Made by a program: the position numbers and the translations under genes
The notes under the pieces: model-generated
What the model saw: the letters and a program-made list of their open reading frames with translations, nothing else
Told to the model about the DNA's origin: nothing
Database searches by the model: none
Shown here: positions 1-9,269 of the stretch, piece after piece
How the letters are laid out: every line of letters starts with the position of its first letter
Position numbering within the stretch: position 1 is the stretch's first letter
DNA from: Halobacteriales archaeon SW_5_68_122
Lineage (GTDB): Archaea; Halobacteriota; Halobacteria; Halobacteriales; Haloarculaceae
Direction of reading: 5' to 3'
Assembly (NCBI GenBank): GCA_003022815.1
Contig: PXSL01000107.1
Span: 1 to 21,105 of the forward strand
Length of the DNA stretch: 21,105 nt

Positions 1-345
<345 letters not shown>

Positions 346-476
346 CTAATTCGGTAGCGAACTTCCAGTCCGGCAATGAAGTGTTCGTTACGACGCAAGC
401 AATCCCATTGAGTGACGGAAACGGGATGACGATAGGCCGCCCCCGCACTTTTGTGCCGACCGACCGTCGGGCCGGT

Positions 477-1658
477 ATGCGAGACGCCTACGTCGTCGGG
501 GCGGGCCAGTCGCCGTACGGCTCCTTTCCCGACGAGAGCTACCGGTTGCTGTTCCGGACGGCCGTCGAGAACGCCATCGAGAGCGTCGACGACGGCTTCG
601 AACTCGGGGCAGTGGACGAGGCATACGTGGGGACGCTGGGCGTCGGCGGCCGCCAGTTGGGCCTCCCGGGGCCGGCCGTGACCGAACACGTCGGCCTCCA
701 CGGCATGCCGGTCACCCGCGTCGAGAACGCCTGTGCGGCCTCCGGCTACGCCCTCCGGCAGGCGGTGATGGCGGTCCGAGCGGGAATGGCCGACGTCGTC
801 CTGGCCGGCGGCGTCGAGGTGATGACCGACCTCTCGGGGGATGCCGTCCGCTACTGGCTGGGTGTGTCCGGCGAGACGGAGTGGGAACGGCTCTCCGGGA
901 CAACCTTCGCGGGTGTCTACGCCCAGATGGCCTCCGCGCACATGCGGGAGTACGGGACCACCGACGAACAGCTGTCGGCCGTCGCCGTCAAGAACCACGC
1001 CAATGGGGCGAAGAACCCGAAGGCGCAACTGGACTTCACCTGCACGCTGGAGGAGGCCGTCGAGGCGCCGACGGTCGCCGACCCGCTGACGCTGTACCAC
1101 TGCTGTCCGACCACCGACGGCGCCGCCGCGGCGCTCGTCGTCAGCGAGGACGTCGTCGAGGCGTACACCGACCGGCCGGTCCGGGTGGCCGGCGTCGGCG
1201 CCGCCTCCGACCGGGTCGGGCTGTTCCAGCGGGACAGCTACACCTCGGTGCCGGCCGCCCGGCGGGCCGGCGAGTCGGCCTACCAGGAGTCGGGCGTCGG
1301 GCCCGCGGACCTCGACTTCGCGGAGGTCCACGACTGCTTCGCGGTCGCGGAACTGCTGGCCTATGAGGACCTGGGCCTCTGCGAGCGGGGCGAGGCTGGC
1401 CCCTACGTCGAATCGGGCGCCACCGAACCGGACGGCGAGTTGCCGGTCAACACCTCCGGCGGCCTCAAGTCCAAGGGCCACCCCATCGGCGCGACGGGCG
1501 CCGGACAGGTCGTCGAGGCGTTCGACCAGTTGACCGGACAGGCCGGTGACCGCCAGCTCGACTCGCCGGCCGTCGGCCTGACGCACAACGTCGGCGGTTC
1601 CGGCGGCGCCGCGGTGGTGCACGTCCTCGAGCGCGAGGACCGGGAGGTCGGGTCGTGA
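477..1658 (+). CDS. Thiolase-family acyl-CoA acetyltransferase
   Basis: This 393-residue thiolase probably condenses or cleaves acyl-CoA (acetoacetyl-CoA or another beta-ketoacyl-CoA). The nucleophile is Cys86 in VENACAASG. HDCF at 285-288 is typical of SCP2-like and archaeal thiolases. GHPIGATGAG gives His335. HNVGGSGG at 370-377 puts His370 where bacterial thiolases carry a second cysteine, which is the archaeal pattern. I chose ATG 477 over an upstream in-frame TTG at 342, because MRDAYVVGAG matches thiolase N-termini and the extension has no family counterpart. A T-run in GCACTTTTGTG about 25 nt upstream could serve as a TATA element for a leaderless transcript. The next gene overlaps by 4 nt (GTGA), so the two are co-translated. 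The partner resembles the archaeal thiolase/HMG-CoA synthase/DUF35 complex. Substrate is not certain. Confidence 0.92.
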   Translation: MRDAYVVGAGQSPYGSFPDESYRLLFRTAVENAIESVDDGFELGAVDEAYVGTLGVGGRQLGLPGPAVTEHVGLHGMPVTRVENACAASGYALRQAVMAVRAGMADVVLAGGVEVMTDLSGDAVRYWLGVSGETEWERLSGTTFAGVYAQMASAHMREYGTTDEQLSAVAVKNHANGAKNPKAQLDFTCTLEEAVEAPTVADPLTLYHCCPTTDGAAAALVVSEDVVEAYTDRPVRVAGVGAASDRVGLFQRDSYTSVPAARRAGESAYQESGVGPADLDFAEVHDCFAVAELLAYEDLGLCERGEAGPYVESGATEPDGELPVNTSGGLKSKGHPIGATGAGQVVEAFDQLTGQAGDRQLDSPAVGLTHNVGGSGGAAVVHVLEREDREVGS

Positions 1659-3034
1659 GCCGTGGCATCCTCGCGGTCGGCGCCTACGCGCCCCGCAATC
1701 GGGTCTCGGCCGAGGCTTTCGAGGCGGCGTGGGGCCGCTTCGAGGCCGCCGGCATCGAGCGAAAGGCCGTCCCCGACGCCGACGAGGACGCCCTGACGAT
1801 GGGCGTCGAGGCCGCCCGCCGGGCGCTGTCGGCCGGCGGCGTCGAGGGCGCCGCTCTCTCGTCGGTCTCTCTCTCGTCGACGACGCCGCCGCTGGCCGAG
1901 GAGGACCTGACGGCACGGCTGGGGTCGTACCTCGGTGCGCCCTCGCGGGCGACCCGGCGGACCTACGGCGGCCACACGCGGGCCGGCCTCGACGCCTTGC
2001 TGGACGCCGTCGACCGGGACGGCCTCGCGCTGGTCGTCGCGGCCGACTGCCCCCGCGGCGAGCCCGACGACGCCCGCGAACACGCCGCCGGCGCCGGCGC
2101 GGCGGCCCTGCTGGTCGGCGACGAGGCACCCGCGATCGTCGCCGGCCGCGCCAGCGCGGCCGACCCGCACCCGGGGACCCGGTTCCGGCGACGGGGTAGC
2201 GACCGCCTCGAGGGACTCGACGCCGGCAGGTACGACCGGGCGGCGTTCGTCGAGCCGATAGCCGCCGCCGTCGACCGGGTGGACGCCGACCGACTCGACG
2301 CGGTCGCCCTCCAGGCGCCCGACGGGAAACTCCCCTACCGGACGGGCCTCGACGGCGAGGCCATCGCGGCCGTCGAGACGGTGTCGGAACTGGGCGACAC
2401 CGGGGCCGCGAGCGTGCCGCTGGGCGTCGCCCGGGCCTTCGAGAGCGGGTACGACCGGACGCTCGCGGTGGCGTGGGGCTCCGGCGCGGGCGCGACGGCG
2501 GTCCGCATCGAGGGCACCGCACCGGTCGACGCCTCGCTGTCGGCGGCGACCGAACTGGACTACCCCGCGTATCTCCGCCGGCGCGGCGAAGTGGTCGGCG
2601 AGAAGCCCGACGGCGGCGCCGCACACGTCCCGGTGCCGACCTACCGCCGGAGCCTCCCCCAGCGGCACCGCCACGAGGCCGGCCGGTGCCCCGAGTGCGG
2701 CGCCGTCGCCTTCCCGCCGGAGGGCGCCTGCCCGGACTGCCGCGAACTCGTCGAGTTCGAGGCCGTCGAACCGGCGCGGGAGGGCGTCGTCGAAGCGGCC
2801 ACGACAATCGGACGGGGCGGCGCGCCGCCAGAGTTCGCCGAACAGCAGGCCAGACAGGGCGCCTTCAGGGTAGCCATCGCCCGCTTCGAGGCCGGCGACG
2901 GCGCCGTCTCTCTGCCAATCCAGGTGGTCGGCGAGGCGGCGGTCGGCGACCGGGTCACCGCCGTTCCCCGCCGCATCTACGTTGAGGAGGGCGTCCCGCG
3001 GTACGGGCTGAAGGCACTTCCCGACGCTCAGTAA
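1655..3034 (+). CDS. HMG-CoA-synthase-like domain fused to a DUF35 zinc-ribbon/OB domain
   Basis: This 459-residue fusion starts at GTG 1655, overlapping the thiolase stop. Residues 1-290 have the HMG-CoA synthase/thiolase-like fold. Visible landmarks are GAGAAALLVGDE near 147-157, a GDTGAAS turn near 248-254 and WGSGAGA at 274-280. Residues about 300-459 form a DUF35 domain, with a rubredoxin-like zinc ribbon (Cys345, Cys348, Cys359, Cys362) followed by an OB-fold. In archaea, thiolase, HMG-CoA synthase and DUF35 proteins form one complex sharing a CoA channel, and here the last two are one chain. Oddly, the expected catalytic Cys region reads TYGGHTRAG (104-112) with no Cys, and the expected His of the HxPNGK motif is Gln220 in LQAPDGKLP. 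I infer a structural or acyl-CoA-binding role rather than true HMG-CoA synthesis. Confidence 0.88.
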   Translation: MSRGILAVGAYAPRNRVSAEAFEAAWGRFEAAGIERKAVPDADEDALTMGVEAARRALSAGGVEGAALSSVSLSSTTPPLAEEDLTARLGSYLGAPSRATRRTYGGHTRAGLDALLDAVDRDGLALVVAADCPRGEPDDAREHAAGAGAAALLVGDEAPAIVAGRASAADPHPGTRFRRRGSDRLEGLDAGRYDRAAFVEPIAAAVDRVDADRLDAVALQAPDGKLPYRTGLDGEAIAAVETVSELGDTGAASVPLGVARAFESGYDRTLAVAWGSGAGATAVRIEGTAPVDASLSAATELDYPAYLRRRGEVVGEKPDGGAAHVPVPTYRRSLPQRHRHEAGRCPECGAVAFPPEGACPDCRELVEFEAVEPAREGVVEAATTIGRGGAPPEFAEQQARQGAFRVAIARFEAGDGAVSLPIQVVGEAAVGDRVTAVPRRIYVEEGVPRYGLKALPDAQ

Positions 3035-3573
3035 CCCGTCGACTGGGGCGTCTCGGTCGCCTCGCCGCTCCCGCTTTCGCTCTCGCTGACGCTGGACCCG
3101 GCGGACCCGGTGGCCGACCCGCGCTGCTCGACGCTCACCGTTCCCGGTTCGCCGTTCTCGAAGGTGAACGTCGCGACGTACTCGATTTCGACGATACACT
3201 GGGTGCAGGCCCCGGCGTCCTCGCGTTCGACGGCCTCGACCTCCACGTAGAGGGTGTCGTCGTCGCTATCGTACTCGCCGCGGACGAGTTCGGCGGTGTA
3301 GCAGCTGTTGCTGCCGTCGAGGACGCCCTCGACGGTCACCTCGCCGTTCTCGACGGTGACGTCGTGGCCGCCGTACTCGTCGCCGCACTCGACGCTTTCG
3401 ACCTCGAAGGAGGAGTCCTCGAGCCGCGTCTCCTCGGACGTGGGGACCGGCGTCTCGGTGCCGTCGGGTTCGTCGGTTTGCGTCGGCTCTCCGTCGGAGC
3501 CATCGCCCAGACAGCCGGCGACTGCGGTCGTGGTCGTCGCCGCCGCGGCGGCGATGAACGCGCGTCGTCTCAT
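3028..3573 (-). CDS. Tat-exported lipoprotein of unknown function
   Basis: The 181-residue protein begins MRRRAFIAAAAATTTTAVAGC. The twin arginines, alanine-rich stretch and AVAGC lipobox (Cys21) indicate Tat export and lipid anchoring outside the membrane, as is usual in haloarchaea. A low-complexity Thr/Glu/Pro linker (about 30-50) follows. A small domain then contains several cysteines (ECGDEYGG, NSCYTAEL and a CTQC pair), possibly disulphide-bonded or metal-binding. The C-terminus is a Ser/Gly/Glu-rich tail. I recognise no named domain. The stop codon overlaps the end of the convergent fusion gene by 7 nt. PadR lies upstream on the same strand with a 91-nt gap, so it may have its own promoter. 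Confidence 0.85.
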   Translation of the reverse strand: MRRRAFIAAAAATTTTAVAGCLGDGSDGEPTQTDEPDGTETPVPTSEETRLEDSSFEVESVECGDEYGGHDVTVENGEVTVEGVLDGSNSCYTAELVRGEYDSDDDTLYVEVEAVEREDAGACTQCIVEIEYVATFTFENGEPGTVSVEQRGSATGSAGSSVSESESGSGEATETPQSTGY

Positions 3574-3664
3574 ACTCGGGTGGACACAAAAGGGTTATCG
3601 GACGTTCAAACGGCTGTTTAGGCAATCGGAACGGCCCGCGCGGGACGCAAAACGTGGGACTGGT

Positions 3665-4129
3665 TCAAAATCGGCCGAGGCCGCTCCGGAAGACGGCGGC
3701 CAACGCGAGGTGCTGCTGCATCGCGCCGGCGATGCGCTCTCGGACCCGCTTCTCGTCGGCGATGCGGTACTCCTTTGTCCGGACGAGTTCCTGGACTTCC
3801 AGCAGGCCATCCTCCTCGAGTTCGTGCAGCCGCGGGTACACCGTCCCGGGGCTCAGGTTGGCGTCGAAGAACGTTTCGAGATCGGACATCAGCCCCTCGC
3901 CGTGGGTTCCCTCCTCGCCGAGGGCGATCAATACGAGCAGCACCTCGTCGAGGGACTCCTTGACGAGCGCCTCCTCGAAGCCGAGGGTCCGGTCCTCCGT
4001 GAGTTCCTCGGCGACGTCGCCGACGAGTTCCGCCGGTAGGTCCGTCTCGCCGTCCGCTCGGGTCTCCACGTCCTCCAGCTCCCGGTAGAGTCGCTCGACC
4101 GACGCCCCGGTGCTCTCGTTCCTGCTCAT
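3665..4129 (-). CDS. PadR-family transcriptional regulator
   Basis: This is a 154-residue DNA-binding protein. After an acidic N-terminal stretch, residues 60-125 form a PadR winged helix: SLDEVLLVLIALGEEGTHG, then LSPGTVYPRLHELEEDGLLE (92-111, recognition helix and wing), then TKEYRIAD. The C-terminal helix (about 125-150) is the usual dimerisation arm, although short. ATG 4129 was preferred over an in-frame upstream start 36 nt away, because MSRNES precedes the conserved part and the extension has no known domain. PadR proteins usually repress a neighbouring transporter or stress gene. The divergent ABC permease at 4400 is the obvious candidate target. Upstream, TAGTATTACGTACG (about 4145-4158) holds a short inverted GTA/TAC motif that could be the operator. 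Confidence 0.9.
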   Translation of the reverse strand: MSRNESTGASVERLYRELEDVETRADGETDLPAELVGDVAEELTEDRTLGFEEALVKESLDEVLLVLIALGEEGTHGEGLMSDLETFFDANLSPGTVYPRLHELEEDGLLEVQELVRTKEYRIADEKRVRERIAGAMQQHLALAAVFRSGLGRF

Positions 4130-4146
4130 GGTGTTTCTCTCATTAG

Positions 4147-4157
4147 TATTACGTACG
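4147..4157. promoter_or_regulatory. Possible PadR operator (short inverted repeat)
   Basis: GTATTACGTAC contains inverted GTA/TAC ends and a TACGTA core. It lies about 20 nt upstream of the padR start. The position fits an autoregulatory operator, but the repeat is too short to be sure. Confidence 0.25.
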
Positions 4158-4399
4158 GGCGCCACAGGGATAAGCAGGCGGTCGCGTTTTCATCGGCTGA
4201 GAACGCCGAACGCCGCGCCTTCGTCACGCCATCAGGAGCGGCTGAACGGCGTACAGCAGGCCGTCCCAGCGGGGTCTCCCGCGACGAGCCGACTCGACCG
4301 CGTCCCGAAGGCGTTTTGTCGCTACTGCCGTCCACTACGTCCAACGGAAATGTGCCGTCACCTCGTCGCCGCGATTGCTCCGGCTTCGGAGTGGTTCCG

Positions 4400-7161
4400 G
4401 TGAGCTATCGCCGCGCACTCTTGTTCCGCTGGTCCCGCGAGGACCGACTGGCGGTGGCCGTCATCGCCGTCACCGTCGCCTTCCTCGTGGGCACGACGCT
4501 GTTCGTGTTCGCAGCCAGCACCCAGACGGCGACGCTCGCGGCCGACTTCGAATCGACCGGCAGCACGACCTACTACGGGTCGACGGCCGACGCGGAGGCG
4601 GCCGCCCCGCCCGAGGCCGTCGTCCTCCCCGTCGGCGAGGTGACCGGCCCGAACGGAGAGGACACCCTGGCGGTCGGCGTGCCCGAGGGGACCGACCGGA
4701 AGTTCGGGGACCGGCGCCTGGAGTGGAACGGCCCGACCCGGGGGACCCTGAACGGCCGGGCGACCCACGACTTGGCGGGCGAGACGACGGTGACGGTTGA
4801 GGTGGGGCCCCGGAGCGGGTCGGTGCTTGCGCCGTCGTGGTACGCCGTCGCCCCGGAGACGGTCGCCCGACTGGGCGAGACCGGCGCGCTGGTCGTCGAC
4901 CCCGCCTCGGACGAGCGCGGCGAGACGCCGCTTCGCGGGGTATTGCGCTTCTTTACCGCCGGCACCCAGCAGGCGCTCGGCGTAGTCGCTCTCATCGCCG
5001 TCGCCGGCGGCCTGCTGGTCGGCATCACCGCCTACAGCGCGACCCGGATGACGGTGCTCGACCGCCGCGAGGACCTCCGGGTGGTCCGGGCGACCGGCGG
5101 CACGCCCGGCGACGTGCTCGGCCTCTTTGCGCTCCGGGCGGCTCTCCTCGGGACCGTCGGCGCCGCGCTCGGCTACGCGATCGGCGTCATCACGGCCAAC
5201 GGCGCGGTCAGCGCGGCTGTTGCCGTCGGGCTTCCGACCTCGCTGTCGGTCGCGCTCACCCCCGACGTGGCGCTCTTTCTCGCGGCGCTCACGACCGTAA
5301 TGGTTGCCGTCGCCGTGGTTGGCGGCGCGCTGGCGGCCCGCCGGGCGGCCGTCGCCCCGCCGGCGACAATTGCCGACCGGAGCGGCGGCGACGGGCCGCT
5401 GTCGCTGCGCGTGCTGGACGGCCGGGCGCTGGTGCCGACGGCCGCGACTCTGACGGCCTTTTTACTTATCTCGCTGGTGTTCGTCGCCGGCGTCTCGGTG
5501 CTGGCGCCAGTCACCGCGACCGAGTCGGCGACCATCTCGGAACCGGGCGCCTCCCACCCGGTCAACAGCCGCGTCCCGGCCGGCTACGTCGACGGCCTCG
5601 AGGCCGACGGTATCGATGCCAGCGGCGAGATACTGCTGTTCGTCGTCCGGGACGGCGACCCGGTACCTGCCCGGGGCGTCGACTACGAGAACTTCGCGCG
5701 CATCTCGGGAGCGGACATCGTCGAGGGCAGGGCCCCACAGGCACCCGACGAGGCCGTCGCTGGCACAAAACTCGGCGGCGACTTCGCGGTCGGCGAGACG
5801 ATCACGATCGGCGGGAGCACCCGCTCCGCGGTCGCGCGCGTCGAAATCGTGGGCCGGACCGAGGCCCCCGGCGCCGACGGCGCGGCGTTGCTCGTCTCCC
5901 GGCGGACGGCCCGGCACCTCTCGGGCGTCCGGCCCGGCAACGTCAACGTCATCCGGGCGTCGCGGCTGCCGGAGCCGTCCGACGACGGCGTCGTCGTCAC
6001 CGACGCCGGCTTCGAGTCCGAGCCGGTCGCCGACGAACCGCTCGCCCTCGAAATCGCCCTGTCGAACACCGACCCGGCGCCGGCCGAGGCGTCCATCGTC
6101 GTCGCGCTGGGCGACCAGCGGCGGGAACTCGACGTGGCGCTGGAGGCGGGCGAGACGACCCGGCGTCGCGTCGAGTTCGAGCCGGTTTCGGCCGGGAGCT
6201 ACGAGCTATCGGTCGGCGACCGCCGGTCGACCGTCCGGGTCCAGCGGCGCGACCAACTGTCGATTCGCGGGCTCCCGGCGTCGGCCCCGCCGGGGAGCCG
6301 GCCGCTCGTCGAGGTAATCGACGCGACCGGCGCCCCCGCCGCCGGCGTGTCGGTCCGGGCCGCCGACGCCGAGCGCCGGACCGGCGACGACGGGCGGGTC
6401 CGGGTGCCGCTGAACGAGACCGGCGATACGGAGGTCGTCGCCGGCGACGGCGGGACCGCGGCCACTGAGACGGTTCGGGTTCGCGAGGAGGCTCGGCGAC
6501 GGCCGACGGCCGACCTGGACGTCAGCCCGGACGATCCGGACGTGCTGGTCCGCCCCGTTGCGAGCCTCGAGGTGCGGAACCCCTGGAACGAGTCCTTCGA
6601 GACGCTGGTGACGCTGACGGGGCCGGCCGGTCGGACGACCCGGACGGTGGAACTCGCGCCGGGCGAGACCCGGACCGTCACCCGGCGCCTCGAACGTCGG
6701 CCGCCGGGGACGTACAACGTCACCGCGACGGTCGGCAGCGAGCCGGTCGCCGACCGCGCATACCGGGTCGCGGGCGACGAGCGGATACCCGCCGCCGTCG
6801 CCACGAGCGGCCGCCGGGGCACCTCACCCATCGGCGAGGCCATCGAAGTGGCGTTCGGCAACCTCCAGCTGGTCGCGGTGGCGCTCGTGGCGCTGGCCGG
6901 AGCGATGACCGTCGGCGCGACGACGGCGACGTTCGCGGCGACGGTCTCGGCCTGCTCGCGCTCGATTGGGCGGGCGTGCTGACGGTGTTCGGGGTCCGGC
7001 TGTTGCCCGCCATCGACCCGTCCGTCGCGGTGGGCGTCGCCGTCGTCGCCCTCGGCGTCGTCGCCGTCAGTGCGGCGCTGGCGACGATATCAGTGCTCCG
7101 GACGCCGCCCGCCGACCTCGTCCACGAGCGGTCCGGGGAGGGGAGGCCAACCGATGACTGA
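4400..7161 (+). pseudogene. MacB/FtsX-type ABC transporter permease, frameshifted by an internal loss
   Basis: GTG 4400 opens a long permease: TM1 at about 17-39, a short outer domain, an FtsX core with three membrane segments (about 185-320) containing DRREDLRVVRATGGTPGDVL, another TM at about 345-375, then about 450 residues of predicted outer-face domains. The outer part holds a MacB-like region followed by two Ig/CARDB-like beta modules, recognisable by GETRTVTRRLERRPPGTYNVTATV. The second FtsX core starts at about 820 and breaks near nt 6943-6950. The original frame ends in nonsense at 6982. The last membrane part (GLLALDWAGVLTVFGVRLLP to LRTPPADLVHE) continues in another frame, with its stop at 7159-7161. 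The usual cytoplasmic segment with RRATGAT and one membrane helix is missing. The gene is therefore broken, or the assembly lost about 100 bp or more. The first core retains its own RATGGT loop. Confidence 0.85.
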
Positions 7162-8713
7162 CCGCCGCTCGTACCTGCTAGTGGGGCTGGCGGTCTTCGC
7201 CGTCGCCGCGGCGATGCGGGTGATTCCGCTGTACTGGAGTCCACTCCCGCACGTACTGGACGGGTTCGCCCACGCGGGCCTCGCCCGGGAGACGCTCGCC
7301 GCCGGACAGGTGCCCATCTCGTCGGACCTCCGGGCGGACCTGCTGGTAATCACCTCGCTGACGGCGACGGCGTCGCTGATCACGGGCGAGACGCCGCTGT
7401 ACGTCATCCAACCGATGATGTCGCTGGCCGGCGCGGCGGTGCCGCTGGTCGGGATGGCGTTCACGCGGCGGCTGGGCGCGGACCTCGGGTGGCCGGCCCG
7501 CAAGGTCCGGGCCGCGGTGCTCGCCTGCGGCATGCACCGATTGCTCGTCCGGCGCGGGGCGGGCCGGTGGGCCGTCCCGCTCGTGGTCCTGTTGGCGCTG
7601 TTTCCGATTCTGCACAAGTTCAGCACGTTCAACGCGGCGCTGGGGCTGACGGCGCTTGTGGGCGCCGAACTCGCACGGCGCCCGAGGGGACGGACGGCCC
7701 TGCTCGGCGGCGGCGTTGCCGGCGCCTTCTGGGCGCTGTTCGTCGGCTACTATGAGTTCGTCGAGCGAACCGGGATACTCGGCGTCGAGTACGTGGGCCG
7801 GGTTCGCAGCCATCCGGGCCTGTTCGTCGGCTGGGTGGTGGTCATGCTCGTCGGGGTGGCGTGGTACCAGTCGATATCGACCCGGGCGCGCCGGGCGCTG
7901 TTCTTCGGTCCGTTCGGCCTGCTGTTCGTCCTCGTCGGCGTCAACATCGTCCGGCCCGTGTTCCCGGGGACGATTCCGTCGCCGCCGGCGGTCATGGTGC
8001 TGGTGTCGTTCCTGTTCGTGCCCGTCGCCTTCGCCGGATACGGGCTGTTCGCGCTGTCCCAACGCCACGAGACGGCGTCGCTCGTGCTCGCGCTGCTTGC
8101 GGCCCCGCTGGTCGTCATCTACTTCGCGCTGACGGCGAGTCTGACGCCGGAGTTCTTCGCGACCGCCATCCGGGGGCAGGCGTTCCTCCACGTGCCGGCG
8201 TTCGTGCTGGTGGGGCTGGCGACGGCGAGCGTCGCCTGGCGGGCGACCGGCCTGACCCGACGGCGGGGCGTTCGTGCGGGCCTCGTCGCCGCGCTTGCGA
8301 TCAGCACGCTACTGACCGTGCCCATCGCCTTCGTCGCGCTGGACACGCTGGACTACCCGGGGACCACCGCCGAGTCGGAGTTCGCCGCGGTCGGGCACGC
8401 CTCGACCCACGTCGACGGCCGGTGGACGACCGACCACGGCCCGATGCGGGTAGGGCGGACTACCTTCGGCGCGAACGCCTCGATGGGACCGTCCCGGACC
8501 TGGCTGCGCGGTGGCCCCCCGCCCGAGTGTCCCGTGCTGTCGTTTTCCGGGTGGGTGACCAACGGCGCGAACTACTGGCCCGCCTCCCCGGAGTCGACGG
8601 AGCGCGCCCGGTACGACGCGACGCTGTCCAGACGGGACGTGGTCTACACGGTCAATGGCCGGGAGTCCGTGGCGCTGTCGGCGCCGACTGACGCTGGTAC
8701 GCAGGACTGTTGA
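7154..8713 (+). CDS. Polytopic membrane protein of the ABC locus (GT-C-like; often labelled sodium/phosphate symporter)
   Basis: This 519-residue protein has about ten hydrophobic segments and a hydrophilic C-terminal domain (about 415-519). The first loop, PLYWSPLPHVLDGFAHAGLA, with acidic and His residues before helix 2, recalls the outer loop of GT-C membrane glycosyltransferases. Haloarchaeal annotations often use the doubtful name sodium/phosphate symporter, so I assign no activity. ATG 7154 overlaps the permease end by 8 nt, so the two were co-translated. The C-terminal domain has motifs such as WTTDHGPMRVGRT and VLSFSGWVTNGANYW. Around residues 119-132 the sequence jumps from RAAVLA straight to HRLLVRR. 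From memory, relatives have additional membrane segments there, so an in-frame loss near nt 7526-7537 is likely, but less certain than for the neighbours. Confidence 0.75.
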   Translation: MTDRRSYLLVGLAVFAVAAAMRVIPLYWSPLPHVLDGFAHAGLARETLAAGQVPISSDLRADLLVITSLTATASLITGETPLYVIQPMMSLAGAAVPLVGMAFTRRLGADLGWPARKVRAAVLACGMHRLLVRRGAGRWAVPLVVLLALFPILHKFSTFNAALGLTALVGAELARRPRGRTALLGGGVAGAFWALFVGYYEFVERTGILGVEYVGRVRSHPGLFVGWVVVMLVGVAWYQSISTRARRALFFGPFGLLFVLVGVNIVRPVFPGTIPSPPAVMVLVSFLFVPVAFAGYGLFALSQRHETASLVLALLAAPLVVIYFALTASLTPEFFATAIRGQAFLHVPAFVLVGLATASVAWRATGLTRRRGVRAGLVAALAISTLLTVPIAFVALDTLDYPGTTAESEFAAVGHASTHVDGRWTTDHGPMRVGRTTFGANASMGPSRTWLRGGPPPECPVLSFSGWVTNGANYWPASPESTERARYDATLSRRDVVYTVNGRESVALSAPTDAGTQDC

Positions 8714-8726
8714 CTCGAAGGAAGGA

Positions 8727-8736
8727 TTTTATATAT
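8727..8736 (+). promoter_or_regulatory. TATA-box-like promoter of the AbrB-type gene
   Basis: TTTTATATAT is the most AT-rich run in the region. Its centre is about 36 nt before ATG 8768, which fits a haloarchaeal promoter with a very short leader. It also marks the AbrB-type gene as a separate unit from the upstream membrane-protein gene, which stops at 8713. Confidence 0.6.
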
Positions 8737-8843
8737 CAATCGAGTAGCGGGTGATAAGTGATAGAAAATGGGAACGCGGTCATCAGGAGCGAATCAGACT
8801 GAAACGTTCACGCTCGCCGTGGACGATAGAGGACGGTTGACAT

Positions 8844-8867
8844 CCTCCCCGCCCTGAGGGGCGAGGA
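8844..8867 (-). repeat. Right-end subterminal hairpin of the insertion element
   Basis: On the minus strand CCTCGCCCCTCAGGGCG is followed by GGGAGG. An inner CGCCC/GGGCG stem around CTCA is flanked by an outer CCT/AGG pairing with a two-base asymmetry. It ends 7 nt from the element tip at 8837. Confidence 0.65.
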
Positions 8868-9251
8868 TTCCCACGCCCGCACCGCACAGCACCGCGCTGG
8901 GGTGGGAGTTTCAGGTTCGTGGAGGGGCCGGGTCCTTGTCGGGGATTCACCCCATCGCGGAGCGGTCTCCACTGGCCATGCCAAGTGGCCGTTACTCCTC
9001 TCCTCGAAACGACGGGTCCCGTCGTTTCCTCGGGGCTTGCGCCGTTCGTCGACGGATTCGGAGGTACCTGTGTCGCTACCGGTACCGACGTCTCCCAACG
9101 GGGGGCCGTCAGGTTTCGGTCGGATGCATCCGAGTTTGTCCGATTGTCCCGACATGGGCGCGGACGTGCCGCGTCGGATAGATAAAGAAACGCATGGAGG
9201 GCACCTAAGGCCTCGCCTCGCACTGAAAGTAGACGATGACGGCGATTCATT

Positions 9252-9269
9252 CCCGCCCTCAAGGGCGGG
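9252..9269 (-). repeat. Left-end subterminal hairpin of the insertion element
   Basis: CCCGCCC and GGGCGGG pair perfectly around a TCAA loop, 20 nt inside the element tip at 9289. In IS200/IS605 elements such hairpins are bound by the TnpA transposase supplied in trans. Confidence 0.7.
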
